Of a stretch of 64,000 bases of DNA, positions 1-7,770 are shown piece by piece (within the stretch, counting starts at the first letter, position 1; every line of letters starts with the position of its first letter). A program made the position numbers and the translations under genes. Source of the DNA: Shouchella patagoniensis (lineage in GTDB: Bacteria > Bacillota > Bacilli > Bacillales > Bacillaceae_D); contig NZ_KV917377.1 in NCBI RefSeq assembly GCF_002019705.1, positions 4,393,085 through 4,457,084 of the forward strand, in the 5' to 3' direction. The notes under the pieces are model-generated. The model ran no database searches. It worked only from the letters and a program-made list of their open reading frames with translations, and was not told the DNA's origin.

Positions 1-16
1 AAAAAAGAACACAAAA

Positions 17-59
17 AACCCGAAAGATGGACTTTTTTAAAGTGTCCATTTTTCGGGTT
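17..59 (-). terminator. Hairpin with leftward U-tract
   Basis: A 16-bp stem with one wobble pair (arms 17-32 and 44-59) and an 11-nt loop. On the minus strand it is followed by a U-rich stretch; on the plus strand it is not. It therefore looks like a terminator for leftward transcription, although no minus-strand gene lies close on its right. Confidence 0.5.
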
Positions 60-89
60 ACAGTTCAGAATTAGGAGTTGCGTTTTTAT

Positions 90-704
90 ATGAAAGCACT
101 ACTTATGTCAAAACACTGCTTACTCGCTGAATTGTTTCAATTCCGTTTAAGTCAAGATGATTTTTTTGACTTACATATGGTTGAATCAGTTGAAGCTGTA
201 AACCGCTATTTACAAGAGCATGATCCAAAGCTTGTGTTTATCTTTGGAGAGGAAGCGGAGTCACTTGAATGGATGAAACATGTACGCAATGTCTATAAAG
301 ACGTTGCATTAATCGTCTTAGCAAATGACCCGTCCTATGAGTACACAATGATGTGTATAAAGTGCGCGGTTAATGGACTTCTATTGACCGAAACAACATA
401 TGATCATTTGATATCCTCTGTTGAGAAGGTATTAACTGGTGACTTCGTATACGATAAACAATTACTCAAAGACGAGCTGGGGCATTTTGCTACAATACGT
501 TTTTCGAGAATGGAAAAAAAAGTGATTTATTATTTAACGAATGAGTACAGCAACAAAAAGATTGCACAGAAGATGAATTTAAATGAGGGGACCGTACGCA
601 ATTACATAAGCAGCATATATAGTAAGATTGGAATTCACAATCGAAAGGACGCGATTCCTTTATTGGTTAAATGGATGGAGTCAAAAATGGTTAAAAGTAC
701 GTAA
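90..704 (+). CDS. LuxR-family regulator with degenerate receiver domain
   Basis: Cytoplasmic DNA-binding regulator of about 204 residues. The C-terminal third carries a LuxR/NarL helix-turn-helix (SRMEKKVIYYL, then NKKIAQKMNLNEGTVRNYISSIYSKIG). The N-terminal 120 residues follow a receiver fold pattern, but the usual phospho-acceptor Asp position reads FIFGEE and the conserved Lys before the last helix is Thr (GLLLTE), so phosphorylation is unlikely. A TTG at 78 also opens the frame but abuts the AGGAG at 73-77; the ATG at 90 (spacer 12) is preferred. A small protein and a true response regulator follow on the same strand. No kinase is nearby and targets are unknown. Confidence 0.8.
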   Translation: MKALLMSKHCLLAELFQFRLSQDDFFDLHMVESVEAVNRYLQEHDPKLVFIFGEEAESLEWMKHVRNVYKDVALIVLANDPSYEYTMMCIKCAVNGLLLTETTYDHLISSVEKVLTGDFVYDKQLLKDELGHFATIRFSRMEKKVIYYLTNEYSNKKIAQKMNLNEGTVRNYISSIYSKIGIHNRKDAIPLLVKWMESKMVKST

Positions 705-836
705 CTTACACTATTTGGTATATAATCTTAACAGTTGTATAGTTTTTGTATAGGAAAGACCTATAACGTTAGTTTATGTTTATCGTTTAACAGCTATCCT
801 GTTGTGAATCTCATATTAAAAAAAGGGGTGAGTACG

Positions 837-1001
837 TTGGACTTTGAAGTAGATCGTGTTACTTCACTTACATTTAGAGAAGAAAGAGCACTAACTTCGT
901 TAGAGGTTATTGCCAAATTAGAGGCAATAAGTGCCCTAATGGTCAATGCGGATGGGTACTATTCAATTAAAGTAGAAATTACTGAAGAAACAGTTGGCTA
1001 A
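837..1001 (+). CDS. Small acidic protein, unknown function
   Basis: About 54 residues. An upstream in-frame extension exists, but the strong ribosome site AAAGGGGTGAG sits just before a TTG at 837, which I take as the start; a GTG at 828 lies inside that site. The sequence is mixed polar/hydrophobic with a central helix-like stretch (ALTSLEVIAKLEAISALM) and ends in alternating hydrophobic residues. There is no signal peptide or Cys motif. It lies between two regulators on the same strand and may be co-transcribed with the response regulator that starts 54 nt downstream. I do not recognise the family. Confidence 0.6.
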   Translation: MDFEVDRVTSLTFREERALTSLEVIAKLEAISALMVNADGYYSIKVEITEETVG

Positions 1002-1054
1002 AACGTTTATCTAAACTTACAATCAATTAACGGATTATAGGAGGGCACTCCTTC

Positions 1055-2188
1055 ATGAAAGTCATTTTAATAGACAATGAACCTTTAGAACTTTCATATT
1101 TAGAGAAGCAGCTTATGGAGGTTGGGAAATTTACTGTGCTCGAAACCTATTATTCTGTGTCAAAGGCTGTCAAGGCAATTGATCGTGATCCGCCTGATTT
1201 GATTTTCCTTGATGTTGAAATTGGCGGTAGAAATGGGCTCGATTTAACAGAACAGGTCCAATTGAAGCATCCCCATATTAAAATCGTGTTTGTGACAGCA
1301 TTTAAAGAACATGCTGTAAAAGCATTTGAATTAAACGCTGTAGACTATATCATGAAGCCTGTTACACTCGATAGACTACGTAAAACCATTAATCGAGTCA
1401 TGAAAGTAAAAAAACAGGCACCATCAACTAAGCAATCGTTAATAAAGTGCATGCCTTCGTTTGAGTTAATTAGTGATGGAGTACCATTAAATGTTCAGTG
1501 GCGTACAACCAAAGCAAAAGAATTATTCCTGTTTTTGTTGCATTATCAAGGTTCTTTAGTAAAGAAAGATTTAATCATTGAAGTATTGTGGCCAGACTTT
1601 GAAATTAAGAAAGCATACACACAATTATATTCTACTATATACCTAGTACGAAAAACACTGATGGTTTTTCCTTCACTTATAATAAAAAGTGTAGAAGACC
1701 ACTATCAATTATTGCTTGGCGAAGTTAAAGTTGACACGATCGAGTGGGAAAAAACGGTTAAACATTTGCCTTATCTTACCTCAAAAACGTTGAAAGACTT
1801 CCAGTTTGTACTAGATGGATATAAAGGGGATTATTTAAGTAGGGAAGGGTATCTGTGGGCGGAAAATGAAAGAGAACGACTCAAGAATTTTTGGTACATG
1901 ACAGCTACAAAAGTAGGGCGTTTTCTTTTTTCTATTAAAAATTACGAAGATTCCATTACTTTATTCTTACGTATTCAGACAATGTACCCGTATATTGAAG
2001 AAAGTTATTTTACGCTTATGAAGTTATATGATCAATTAAAAGATTCATATAACGTTGAATATCAGTATCGGCTCCTTAAAAATATGCTACAAGAGGAAGT
2101 TCAAGTCTATCCTTCTCATGTAGTCACAGAATGGTACAAGCAAAGAAAAAAGAAACGAGCGATAAATAATGGAAGCGTCTCCAGATGA
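1055..2188 (+). CDS. Response regulator with SARP/BTAD-like output
   Basis: Two-domain cytoplasmic regulator of 377 residues. Residues 1-118 are an intact receiver: acidic pocket D7/E9, phospho-acceptor D53 (LIFLDVEIGG), T81 and K101 (IMKP). Residues about 130-225 form a winged-helix output domain of the OmpR/SARP type (KELFLFLLHYQGSLVKKDLIIEVLWP). The remainder resembles a helical bacterial transcriptional activation domain. GGAGGG precedes the ATG. This architecture is known in Bacilli, but the controlled genes are usually not established. No histidine kinase is adjacent, so the partner must lie elsewhere. A clear terminator follows. Confidence 0.85.
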   Translation: MKVILIDNEPLELSYLEKQLMEVGKFTVLETYYSVSKAVKAIDRDPPDLIFLDVEIGGRNGLDLTEQVQLKHPHIKIVFVTAFKEHAVKAFELNAVDYIMKPVTLDRLRKTINRVMKVKKQAPSTKQSLIKCMPSFELISDGVPLNVQWRTTKAKELFLFLLHYQGSLVKKDLIIEVLWPDFEIKKAYTQLYSTIYLVRKTLMVFPSLIIKSVEDHYQLLLGEVKVDTIEWEKTVKHLPYLTSKTLKDFQFVLDGYKGDYLSREGYLWAENERERLKNFWYMTATKVGRFLFSIKNYEDSITLFLRIQTMYPYIEESYFTLMKLYDQLKDSYNVEYQYRLLKNMLQEEVQVYPSHVVTEWYKQRKKKRAINNGSVSR

Positions 2189-2300
2189 TTAAAAAGGAAT
2201 CCCATATACTTGTTTGAGATAGATAGTTACTAAGTTCGGAGTAATTCACACTATACACGTTCAAGAACGAGCAATTAAAAACGTCGTGAAAATAGAAATA

Positions 2301-2333
2301 CGCTCCAAATGACTTTTGGAGCGTTCTTTTTAA
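2301..2333 (+). terminator. Rho-independent terminator
   Basis: A perfect 9-bp stem CGCTCCAAA/TTTGGAGCG with a 5-nt loop, followed by TTCTTTTT. It ends the response-regulator transcript. Confidence 0.85.
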
Positions 2334-2590
2334 TTGTAAGTAGAAGCCTCTTTTACCCATAAAGACCAGCAAACAAATAGACTTCTGTATAGGATTCCAC
2401 ATGTGCGACTTTCTTTTAAACCAAATGAATCGAATAACGTACAAGATACTTGTTTAACTCGATTAGCAAATCATCTTTTGAAGGAAAATGATATACAAAG
2501 GCTCCCTTGCTAATGTTTGCTTAAGCCGTTATCGGCAATCAATTCAACTGTTGCTTTAAAGATTAAATCATTTTTATCAAAAACTCTATC
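2330..2590 (-). pseudogene. TetR-family regulator remnant
   Basis: Reading the minus strand in shifting frames gives a recognisable TetR N-terminus: DLIFKATVELIADNGLSK, then after a gap ISKGAFVYHFPSKDDLLIELNKYL. The recognition helices between these pieces are missing. A frame break and stops follow, and a second piece (GILYRSLFVCWSL) ends near 2330. No valid start or ribosome site remains. It is a dead regulator gene with an internal deletion and several frameshifts. The approximate limits are inferred from the readable fragments. The rest of 2591-2730 holds nothing I can assign. Confidence 0.55.
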
Positions 2591-2730
2591 CTATTTACAT
2601 CTTCCTTTCTTATTAATCCCAACTGGTCTGTATTTGTTTTAAATGAGTGATCAATGGCGTCAAATGGAAAAAGGAGAAGGGGGGAGAGCAACCTCAGGTT
2701 CTGTTTCAACAGATCCCAAGGTCTTAATTT

Positions 2731-3741
2731 CTAAGGAATTATAACTTCAAATGGTTCAAATGAGACACTGGCATTTACGTTATCCGTATCATCTTCTGTT
2801 ACATCATCCTCTGTAATTGCATTTAATACCGGCGTTATATGCAACGATTTAACCGATGCGTCTAATGCATTAAATCGAGCCTCTCCTGATAAAATCCAAT
2901 TTCCATCTTCAATAGCACTACTCGTTTTTCCGGAGGAAGGCGAAATAAATTTGCCGTCTTGATCTCGTAGCTTAAAATCAAAGGATTGATTGATTTCCTC
3001 TTGGTTTACAACCGTATAGGTAAGGTTTGTTGCGGACTTGCTTAAAGTCAAAGCGTGTACCTCGAGTTCAATTCCACTAACCTCCTGATCGTAGTTCACT
3101 GCTAATTCTGTATAATCTAGTTGCTTAATTGGTGTAGAGAAAAAGAAGGAATCACCATTGTCTAGATCCCAAACGATACCAAGATCGAATGCTTCTGGTA
3201 TTTCTTCATCCTGTCGAACCTCGAATTCGTAACGAACGATATGCTTGTTTGGATCACCAGTTGAAGAACTTCCGCCCCCGCTAACTTCAGTAAATTCTTT
3301 CTCGTTAATTACTAGAGACAGAGTCCGCATTTGATAATCTTCTTCTTTAAGCGTTTGTTCAGATTCAATGGTAAACAATAATGAGAAATGAGTTTGATCA
3401 TAAAGTGCTTCATTTAACGTAATTGAAACATCTCCAATTGTTTGTGGCTGAAGGAGAGGAGTTGTTAACCCGTTCTCACTTGCTTTTTTAAGGCGCTCAT
3501 CTTGAGAGACGGTAAAGACAGATCCTAGAACTGGAATCCGTGAGAGCTCATGAGTCATTGTTGGTGAGAGGTAAGCTGTTCCGAGCAGTAGACCAATTGC
3601 TGCGGCTAATACACTTAACCCATATACGATAGGCTTATGAATGTGAGCTCTTGCCTTCTTTTGTTTGCCATTTGTGATTCCTTTAATAATGGCTTGCTTA
3701 ACCTCTCTTTTTAATTCCTCACCTGATAAGCGTTTCTTCAT
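2731..3741 (-). CDS. Anti-sigma factor, DUF4179 family
   Basis: Membrane-bound partner of the adjacent ECF sigma factor, predicted to hold it inactive at the membrane. Of 336 residues, about 36 are cytoplasmic and basic, then one transmembrane helix (about residues 37-58, IVYGLSVLAAAIGLLLGTAYL), then a large acidic extracytoplasmic region rich in beta strands, typical of DUF4179 proteins. The start is the ATG at 3741, with AAAGGAGC about 11 nt upstream. A TTG further up lies inside that ribosome site and is rejected. It overlaps the end of the sigma gene by 23 nt, so the two are translationally coupled. The inducing signal is unknown. Confidence 0.8.
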   Translation of the reverse strand: MKKRLSGEELKREVKQAIIKGITNGKQKKARAHIHKPIVYGLSVLAAAIGLLLGTAYLSPTMTHELSRIPVLGSVFTVSQDERLKKASENGLTTPLLQPQTIGDVSITLNEALYDQTHFSLLFTIESEQTLKEEDYQMRTLSLVINEKEFTEVSGGGSSSTGDPNKHIVRYEFEVRQDEEIPEAFDLGIVWDLDNGDSFFFSTPIKQLDYTELAVNYDQEVSGIELEVHALTLSKSATNLTYTVVNQEEINQSFDFKLRDQDGKFISPSSGKTSSAIEDGNWILSGEARFNALDASVKSLHITPVLNAITEDDVTEDDTDNVNASVSFEPFEVIIP

Positions 3742-4270
3742 GAATCTGTTTGCTCCTTTCAATATGCGTTTTCATCCGCTTTCTCGCACGACGCAAATAC
3801 GATTTAATCGTCGATTCGTTTTTCTTCATAACAAGCGCCACTTCTTTTATTGATAAGTTGTGGTAATAATGGAGTATGATTGCAGATTGGTATTTGCCGT
3901 CTAAGTTTTCAATTGCTGCAGTAAGCGTTCTATGTTCCGTATGGTAATTTTCTTGGGAATGGTTTAGTTTTCGTGTAATATCATTTCCTTCATAGGGGAT
4001 CGTTTTGTTCTTTTTCTTCAATAACTTGTAGCATTCCCGTATCAAAATCTTTGTGATCCATGTCATGACGTATGCTGGTTGTTTTAGTTTGTAGATCGAA
4101 AGAAACGTCTTGCAGCATGCTTCTTGAATGGCATCTAAAGCATCTTCATGATTATAAGTGTATTTGAGAGCGGTGCAATAAAGCTTATCGTACTGGGATG
4201 TAAGCAAAGCCTCTAAGGCTTTTGAATCTCCACTGCTCGCTTGCCGAGCGAGTGTCTCTAATTCAGTCAT
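3719..4270 (-). CDS. ECF sigma-70 family sigma factor
   Basis: RNA polymerase sigma subunit of the extracytoplasmic-function group, 183 residues. Region 2 spans about residues 20-90, with the -10 recognition helix DALDAIQEACCKTFLSIYKL and the downstream segment MTWITKILIRECYKLL. Region 4 spans about 120-170 (LDGKYQSAIILHYYHNLSIKEVALVMKK, then STIKSYLRRARKRMK). There is no sigma region 3. It is first in a two-gene operon with its anti-sigma factor. The upstream DNA carries an ECF-type promoter at the right distance, so it is probably autoregulated. The exact ECF subgroup cannot be named from sequence reading alone. Confidence 0.88.
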   Translation of the reverse strand: MTELETLARQASSGDSKALEALLTSQYDKLYCTALKYTYNHEDALDAIQEACCKTFLSIYKLKQPAYVMTWITKILIRECYKLLKKKNKTIPYEGNDITRKLNHSQENYHTEHRTLTAAIENLDGKYQSAIILHYYHNLSIKEVALVMKKNESTIKSYLRRARKRMKTHIERSKQIHEETLIR

Positions 4271-4292
4271 TGTTGTTCCTCCCTCTTACTAC

Positions 4293-4323
4293 TTAGAGCA
4301 AATAAAGTGTACGAAAGGTTGCA
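4293..4323 (-). promoter_or_regulatory. Autoregulatory ECF promoter
   Basis: On the minus strand TGCAACCTTT (-35 type, 4314-4323), a 15-nt spacer, then CTCTAA (4293-4298). The AACC-containing -35 is the hallmark of ECF promoters in Bacillus. It lies just upstream of the sigma gene. Confidence 0.6.
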
Positions 4324-4455
4324 GGTTTGTTTTTTGTTTTATTCTATTGAAAATCAGAATATAAGAGTTCTCTTCATAATTCATGTTACTAGAGTCATCT
4401 ACTCGGTTTCGCATACAATAAAGAGTGAAAATTCAAACTTTTTTAGGGGGTGTTT

Positions 4456-4610
4456 ATGCATCATACTCATGAGTATTCGGTTTCGGTGAAGGCCCATGCA
4501 AAGCCTGCGGTTGAAATGGCTGTCCATTGTATGGGCTAGGAATTCCTCCTCATTTGCTTTGGTGCTATTTCCTATCATGCGGTTTTGCTGCCTTATTTGG
4601 AAAAAGATAA
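4456..4610 (+). pseudogene. Possible frameshifted small protein gene
   Basis: A short frame with a good ribosome site (AGGGGG, spacer 6) starts at the ATG at 4456 and reads 27 residues rich in His, Met and Cys (MHHTHEYSVSVKAHAKP...) before TAG at 4537. Shifting by one nucleotide at that point gives a plausible continuation with a hydrophobic C-terminus (IPPHLLWCYFLSCGFAALF) up to TAA at 4608-4610. This suggests a small protein broken by one frameshift just before the CD3324-family gene. I do not recognise the family. The rest of 4324-4455 shows nothing else. Confidence 0.3.
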
Positions 4611-4628
4611 AATAAGGAGCTGGGCAGA

Positions 4629-4898
4629 ATGGCTTATAAGAGTGCTTCCATCGTATTACCAAAAAAATTAATAAAAGAAATTCAAAAAGATGTCCAAGGT
4701 GAAACAATCTATATACCTAAGAAAGAAACAGCTTATTATCAGTGGGGTGAACGTTCGGGAACAAAAGCATTTATTCATAAACGTAACGCTGCGATGAAAC
4801 AAGCTTTTTCTGAAGAGATCTCAATCGAACAATTGGCAGCCCGACATCACTTGGCGGTCGAAACGATAAAAAAGATTGTTTCCGTCAAAAAATGTTAA
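4629..4898 (+). CDS. CD3324-family protein, HTH-like
   Basis: An 89-residue protein with the CD3324 family pattern: an N-terminal (A/G)Y.KA...LPK.LIKEIQ.. segment, the QGETIYIPKK motif, a WGE(R/K)(S/T)G.K motif, and a C-terminal helix-turn-helix-like region (SIEQLAARHHLAVETIKKIV). Members are small putative DNA-binding proteins related to Mor-type activators; their biological role is not established. A paralogue with the same motif order lies at 61135-61443. AAGGAG precedes the ATG by about 10 nt. A weak hairpin with a TTTT tail follows at about 4896-4920. Confidence 0.7.
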   Translation: MAYKSASIVLPKKLIKEIQKDVQGETIYIPKKETAYYQWGERSGTKAFIHKRNAAMKQAFSEEISIEQLAARHHLAVETIKKIVSVKKC

Positions 4899-5011
4899 AG
4901 CGCTCTTCAGCGGAGCTTTTGGTTATGTCAAAAATGATTCTCATTTGTTTGTGGTCTATCGTGGGCTTTTCTTTTTCGTTAACTTAATAGAGAAGAGAAA
5001 GGAGAACGTTT

Positions 5012-5540
5012 ATGTTAGTAGGACATACCGTTTATTTACGACCACTTAAAGAAGAGGATCCCCCTAGCATTTTTTCTGGTTTGCAAGATGAAGAAGCATT
5101 ACATGACCGCAACTCGTAAGATCCTTACGAAAGAAGAAGTGATTGCAGCGGTACGTCGATTTGAGCAGGACACGACCCGTCATGATTTCGCCATTTGTTT
5201 AGTGGAAAGTGGTGTGATAATTGGAGATTTGGCCATTACAGAAATCGATTTAGACAATAACAAAGCCATGTGTCGAATTGCTATGCATCACAAAAAAATA
5301 CTATGGCAACGGATACGGGACTGAGGCAACACTGCTTGCTCAACAAATCGTTTTTGAGCAGCTTCAATTAAATCGCTTAGAATTGCAAGTGTATTCCCTA
5401 ATCCTAGAGCAATCGCAGCTTATAAGAAAGCTGGTTTTCGTCAAGAAGGTGTATTGAGGCAAACGTTGTATATGAATAATGTCTATTCGGATGAGATCAT
5501 AATGAGTGTGTTGTATGAAGACTATATGAAAAAGCAGTAG
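5012..5540 (+). pseudogene. GNAT acetyltransferase pseudogene
   Basis: This would encode a RimJ/RimL-type N-acetyltransferase, but the frame is broken at least three times. It opens at 5012 with a good ribosome site (MLVGHTVYLRPLKEEDPP), shifts near 5098, shifts again in a run of seven A at about 5291-5297, and a third time near 5397. The pieces spell a normal GNAT (YYGNGYGTEATLLA, then NPRAIAAYKKAGFRQEG). The acetyl-CoA loop is the GNGYGTEA stretch. Three separate indels in one gene argue for real decay, not a sequencing error. A terminator hairpin, GCAGTAG/CTACTGC, overlaps the end (5534-5560). Confidence 0.8.
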
Positions 5541-5665
5541 GCGTTTTCTATGTCTACTGCATTTATTCATGAAAGCGTTATTCATTGCTTATGAATGCCC
5601 AATTTACTAGACTAATAAGAAGAAACAAAGAGATTATATAAATAAAGCACAAGAAAGGGGAAACG

Positions 5666-7012
5666 ATGAGAAAACTTTTTAAAAATGCAACGATCCTTAC
5701 ACTTGATAAGAAACTAGGGAGCTATGAAAAATCCGATTTGCTTGTAAACGGCTCTAAGATTGAGGCGATCGGTCACGATTTAAATACAGACAATTGCGAA
5801 GTAATCGATGCAACAAATCGAATCATTATGCCTGGATTTGTTGATTCTCATAGACATACGTGGGAATCACTTATTCGAAATATTGGAACCGACTGGTCAT
5901 TGCAGACGTATTTGGGGGAAATCTATTATGGCAACTACGGATCACTTAGGCGACCACAAGATGACTACATCGGAAACTTGCTAGGAGCGCTTGAAGCTCT
6001 GGATGCAGGGGTGACTACCTTGCTGGACTGGTCGATGATTATTTCACCTGACCATACACATGAAATGATTAGAGGTCTTGAAGACGCAGGGATTCGAGCG
6101 GTCTTTGCTCACGGTTGTCCTGGAGATGCGGAGTATTGGAACAACAACAGCACACTTGATAATGCAGAAGATGTACGGAAAGCAAAAGTGCGTTATTTTT
6201 CATCGGAAGACCAATTATTGACAATGGGTTTGGCGATTCGAGGACCGGAATTTAGCGCATGGGAAACGAGTGTGAAAGAAATTGAGCTAGCAAGAGAACT
6301 GAACGCGGTTTGCAGCATGCACTTAGGGTTTGGAATATGGGGGCATCCTTCTCAATCAATTACACGACTAAATGAAGCAAACTTACTAGGTCGAAATGTA
6401 AACTTTGCTCATGCAAATGCCGTTCGTCCAGAAGAGATTAAGTTACTCGCTGAAAAGGGTGGTAGCATCTCCGTCACACCAGAAATTGAAATGATGATGG
6501 GTCACGGCTATCCCGCAACAGGATTAGCCCGGGAAAATGGATTAAATGTTGCTCTAGGTGTCGATGTAGTGACATCAACTGGTGGAGACATGTTTACCCA
6601 AATGAAATTTGCGCTGCAAGCAGAGCGTGCACGAGTGAACCAGCAGTTGTTAGACGGAGGGGTAATGCCTGGTCCAGAGTTGCATATCGCTGCTGAAAGC
6701 ATGCTAGAAGCCGCAACGATTGAAGGCGCAAAAGCATTAATGCTTGAGGATAAAATAGGATCTTTGACACCTGGTAAAGAAGCGGACTTTATTATGGTGC
6801 GTACCGATGATATTAATCTCTTTCCTGTCAATGATCCCATTGGGGTTGTGACCCAGTGTGCACACACAGGCAATGTTGATTCCGTGTACGTTGGCGGAAA
6901 TGCGGTGAAACAAAACGGCAAGTTGCTTCATCATGATTTGCAGCAGCTGCGTAAATTAGCTGAAGAATCACGGAATCATTTGGTGAAAGAAAAGCAGAAG
7001 CAGTTTGCGTAA
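5666..7012 (+). CDS. Amidohydrolase-superfamily metal-dependent hydrolase
   Basis: A 448-residue cytoplasmic enzyme of the cytosine-deaminase/chlorohydrolase-like branch of the amidohydrolase superfamily. The metal and catalytic residues are visible: H62 and H64 (DSHRHTWES), H219 (CSMHLG), H249 (NFAHANAV), E273 (TPEIE) and D300 (GVDVV). N- and C-terminal beta segments form the usual extra domain (GSLTPGKEADFIMV). The Arg between the two His is less common than other residues. The reaction is probably deamination or dechlorination of a heterocycle, but the substrate cannot be told. A MarR gene is convergent. AGAAAGGGG precedes the ATG. Confidence 0.82.
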   Translation: MRKLFKNATILTLDKKLGSYEKSDLLVNGSKIEAIGHDLNTDNCEVIDATNRIIMPGFVDSHRHTWESLIRNIGTDWSLQTYLGEIYYGNYGSLRRPQDDYIGNLLGALEALDAGVTTLLDWSMIISPDHTHEMIRGLEDAGIRAVFAHGCPGDAEYWNNNSTLDNAEDVRKAKVRYFSSEDQLLTMGLAIRGPEFSAWETSVKEIELARELNAVCSMHLGFGIWGHPSQSITRLNEANLLGRNVNFAHANAVRPEEIKLLAEKGGSISVTPEIEMMMGHGYPATGLARENGLNVALGVDVVTSTGGDMFTQMKFALQAERARVNQQLLDGGVMPGPELHIAAESMLEAATIEGAKALMLEDKIGSLTPGKEADFIMVRTDDINLFPVNDPIGVVTQCAHTGNVDSVYVGGNAVKQNGKLLHHDLQQLRKLAEESRNHLVKEKQKQFA

Positions 7013-7021
7013 GCACATGCA

Positions 7022-7047
7022 AAAGAGCGTCTAAATAGACGCTCTTT
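7022..7047. terminator. Bidirectional terminator
   Basis: A perfect 12-bp stem AAAGAGCGTCTA/TAGACGCTCTTT with a 2-nt loop, between the convergent amidohydrolase and MarR genes. Confidence 0.85.
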
Positions 7048-7055
7048 ATTGTATA

Positions 7056-7475
7056 TTAACGAGTAACGATTGCTAAAATATGCTCAATATCTTGAGAGCT
7101 AAGAGATTCGTTTAACGTTGTATCGAGCGTGGAGCGGATCGAAGAAAGAAGCGTTTCACCAGATGCAGAAAGCTTAATGAATGTGCCGCGTTTGTCATCT
7201 TCGCAAATCGACCGCGTCACAATTTGTTCGCCCCTGTAGTCTTCCATACGAGAAACAAGCCTGGAGAGGGCGCTTTGACTAAGTCCTACTTTGGGGTGGA
7301 GTTCAGATAACCGCAGCTTATTTTGATCTGCTTGAGACAAAAAGTATAGCAAATAAAATTCATTTATATTTAATTGATATTGCTGTTGAAGTACGGAGTC
7401 TAACGCATTTGATAGCCGAGCGTAAAACTTAGCGTAATGGACCCATGAATCAATGAGATGATTAGGTTTCTCCAA
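7056..7475 (-). CDS. MarR-family transcriptional regulator
   Basis: A 139-residue winged-helix regulator, expected to act as a dimeric repressor. The HTH is at about residues 55-80 (LRLSELHPKVGLSQSALSRLVSRMED), followed by the wing (ICEDDKRGTFIKLSASGETLL). It is divergent from the old yellow enzyme gene. Two related palindromes lie in the 295-bp gap between them, so it probably represses that enzyme and perhaps itself. The ligand is unknown; OYE-linked MarR proteins often respond to reactive electrophiles. Confidence 0.85.
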   Translation of the reverse strand: MEKPNHLIDSWVHYAKFYARLSNALDSVLQQQYQLNINEFYLLYFLSQADQNKLRLSELHPKVGLSQSALSRLVSRMEDYRGEQIVTRSICEDDKRGTFIKLSASGETLLSSIRSTLDTTLNESLSSQDIEHILAIVTR

Positions 7476-7612
7476 AAAAATCCCCTGCCTTAAATAGCTT
7501 TATGACTATCTATAAGAATACTATATAATGGAAAAGGGTGCAATTTAGCGTAAACGATAAGTAGATTTGGCAAAGCATGTTGATTGACATCAATCCCCTA
7601 TCTATATATAGT

Positions 7613-7626
7613 TGCATGTGCATACA
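7613..7626. promoter_or_regulatory. Candidate MarR operator 1
   Basis: TGCATGTGCATACA, two mismatches from the perfect palindrome 114 bp further on. It lies between the divergent marR-type and OYE genes. Confidence 0.45.
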
Positions 7627-7739
7627 TTTTAAATCCATGGCGTATTTCCTTTTCTACTTCTTGTTTTAAGAAGAGAGGGAATCGGAAATACCAACTAGTG
7701 TCATATGCAATAGAGTAGAGTATTTGTATTTATTTTATA

Positions 7740-7753
7740 TGCATGCGCATGCA
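7740..7753. promoter_or_regulatory. Candidate MarR operator 2
   Basis: TGCATGCGCATGCA, a perfect 14-bp palindrome ending about 5 bp before the ribosome site of the OYE gene. A bound protein would block transcription into that gene. Confidence 0.5.
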
Positions 7754-7770
7754 AATCGAAGGAGGCAATT

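Noticed and set aside
5569-5590. ATGAAAGCGTTATTCATT as a cre site before the amidohydrolase
   Set aside because: The second half is displaced by one base relative to the consensus.
6508-7022. Antisense frames opposite the amidohydrolase
   Set aside because: Shadows of a well-supported gene; no start signals and no recognisable domain.
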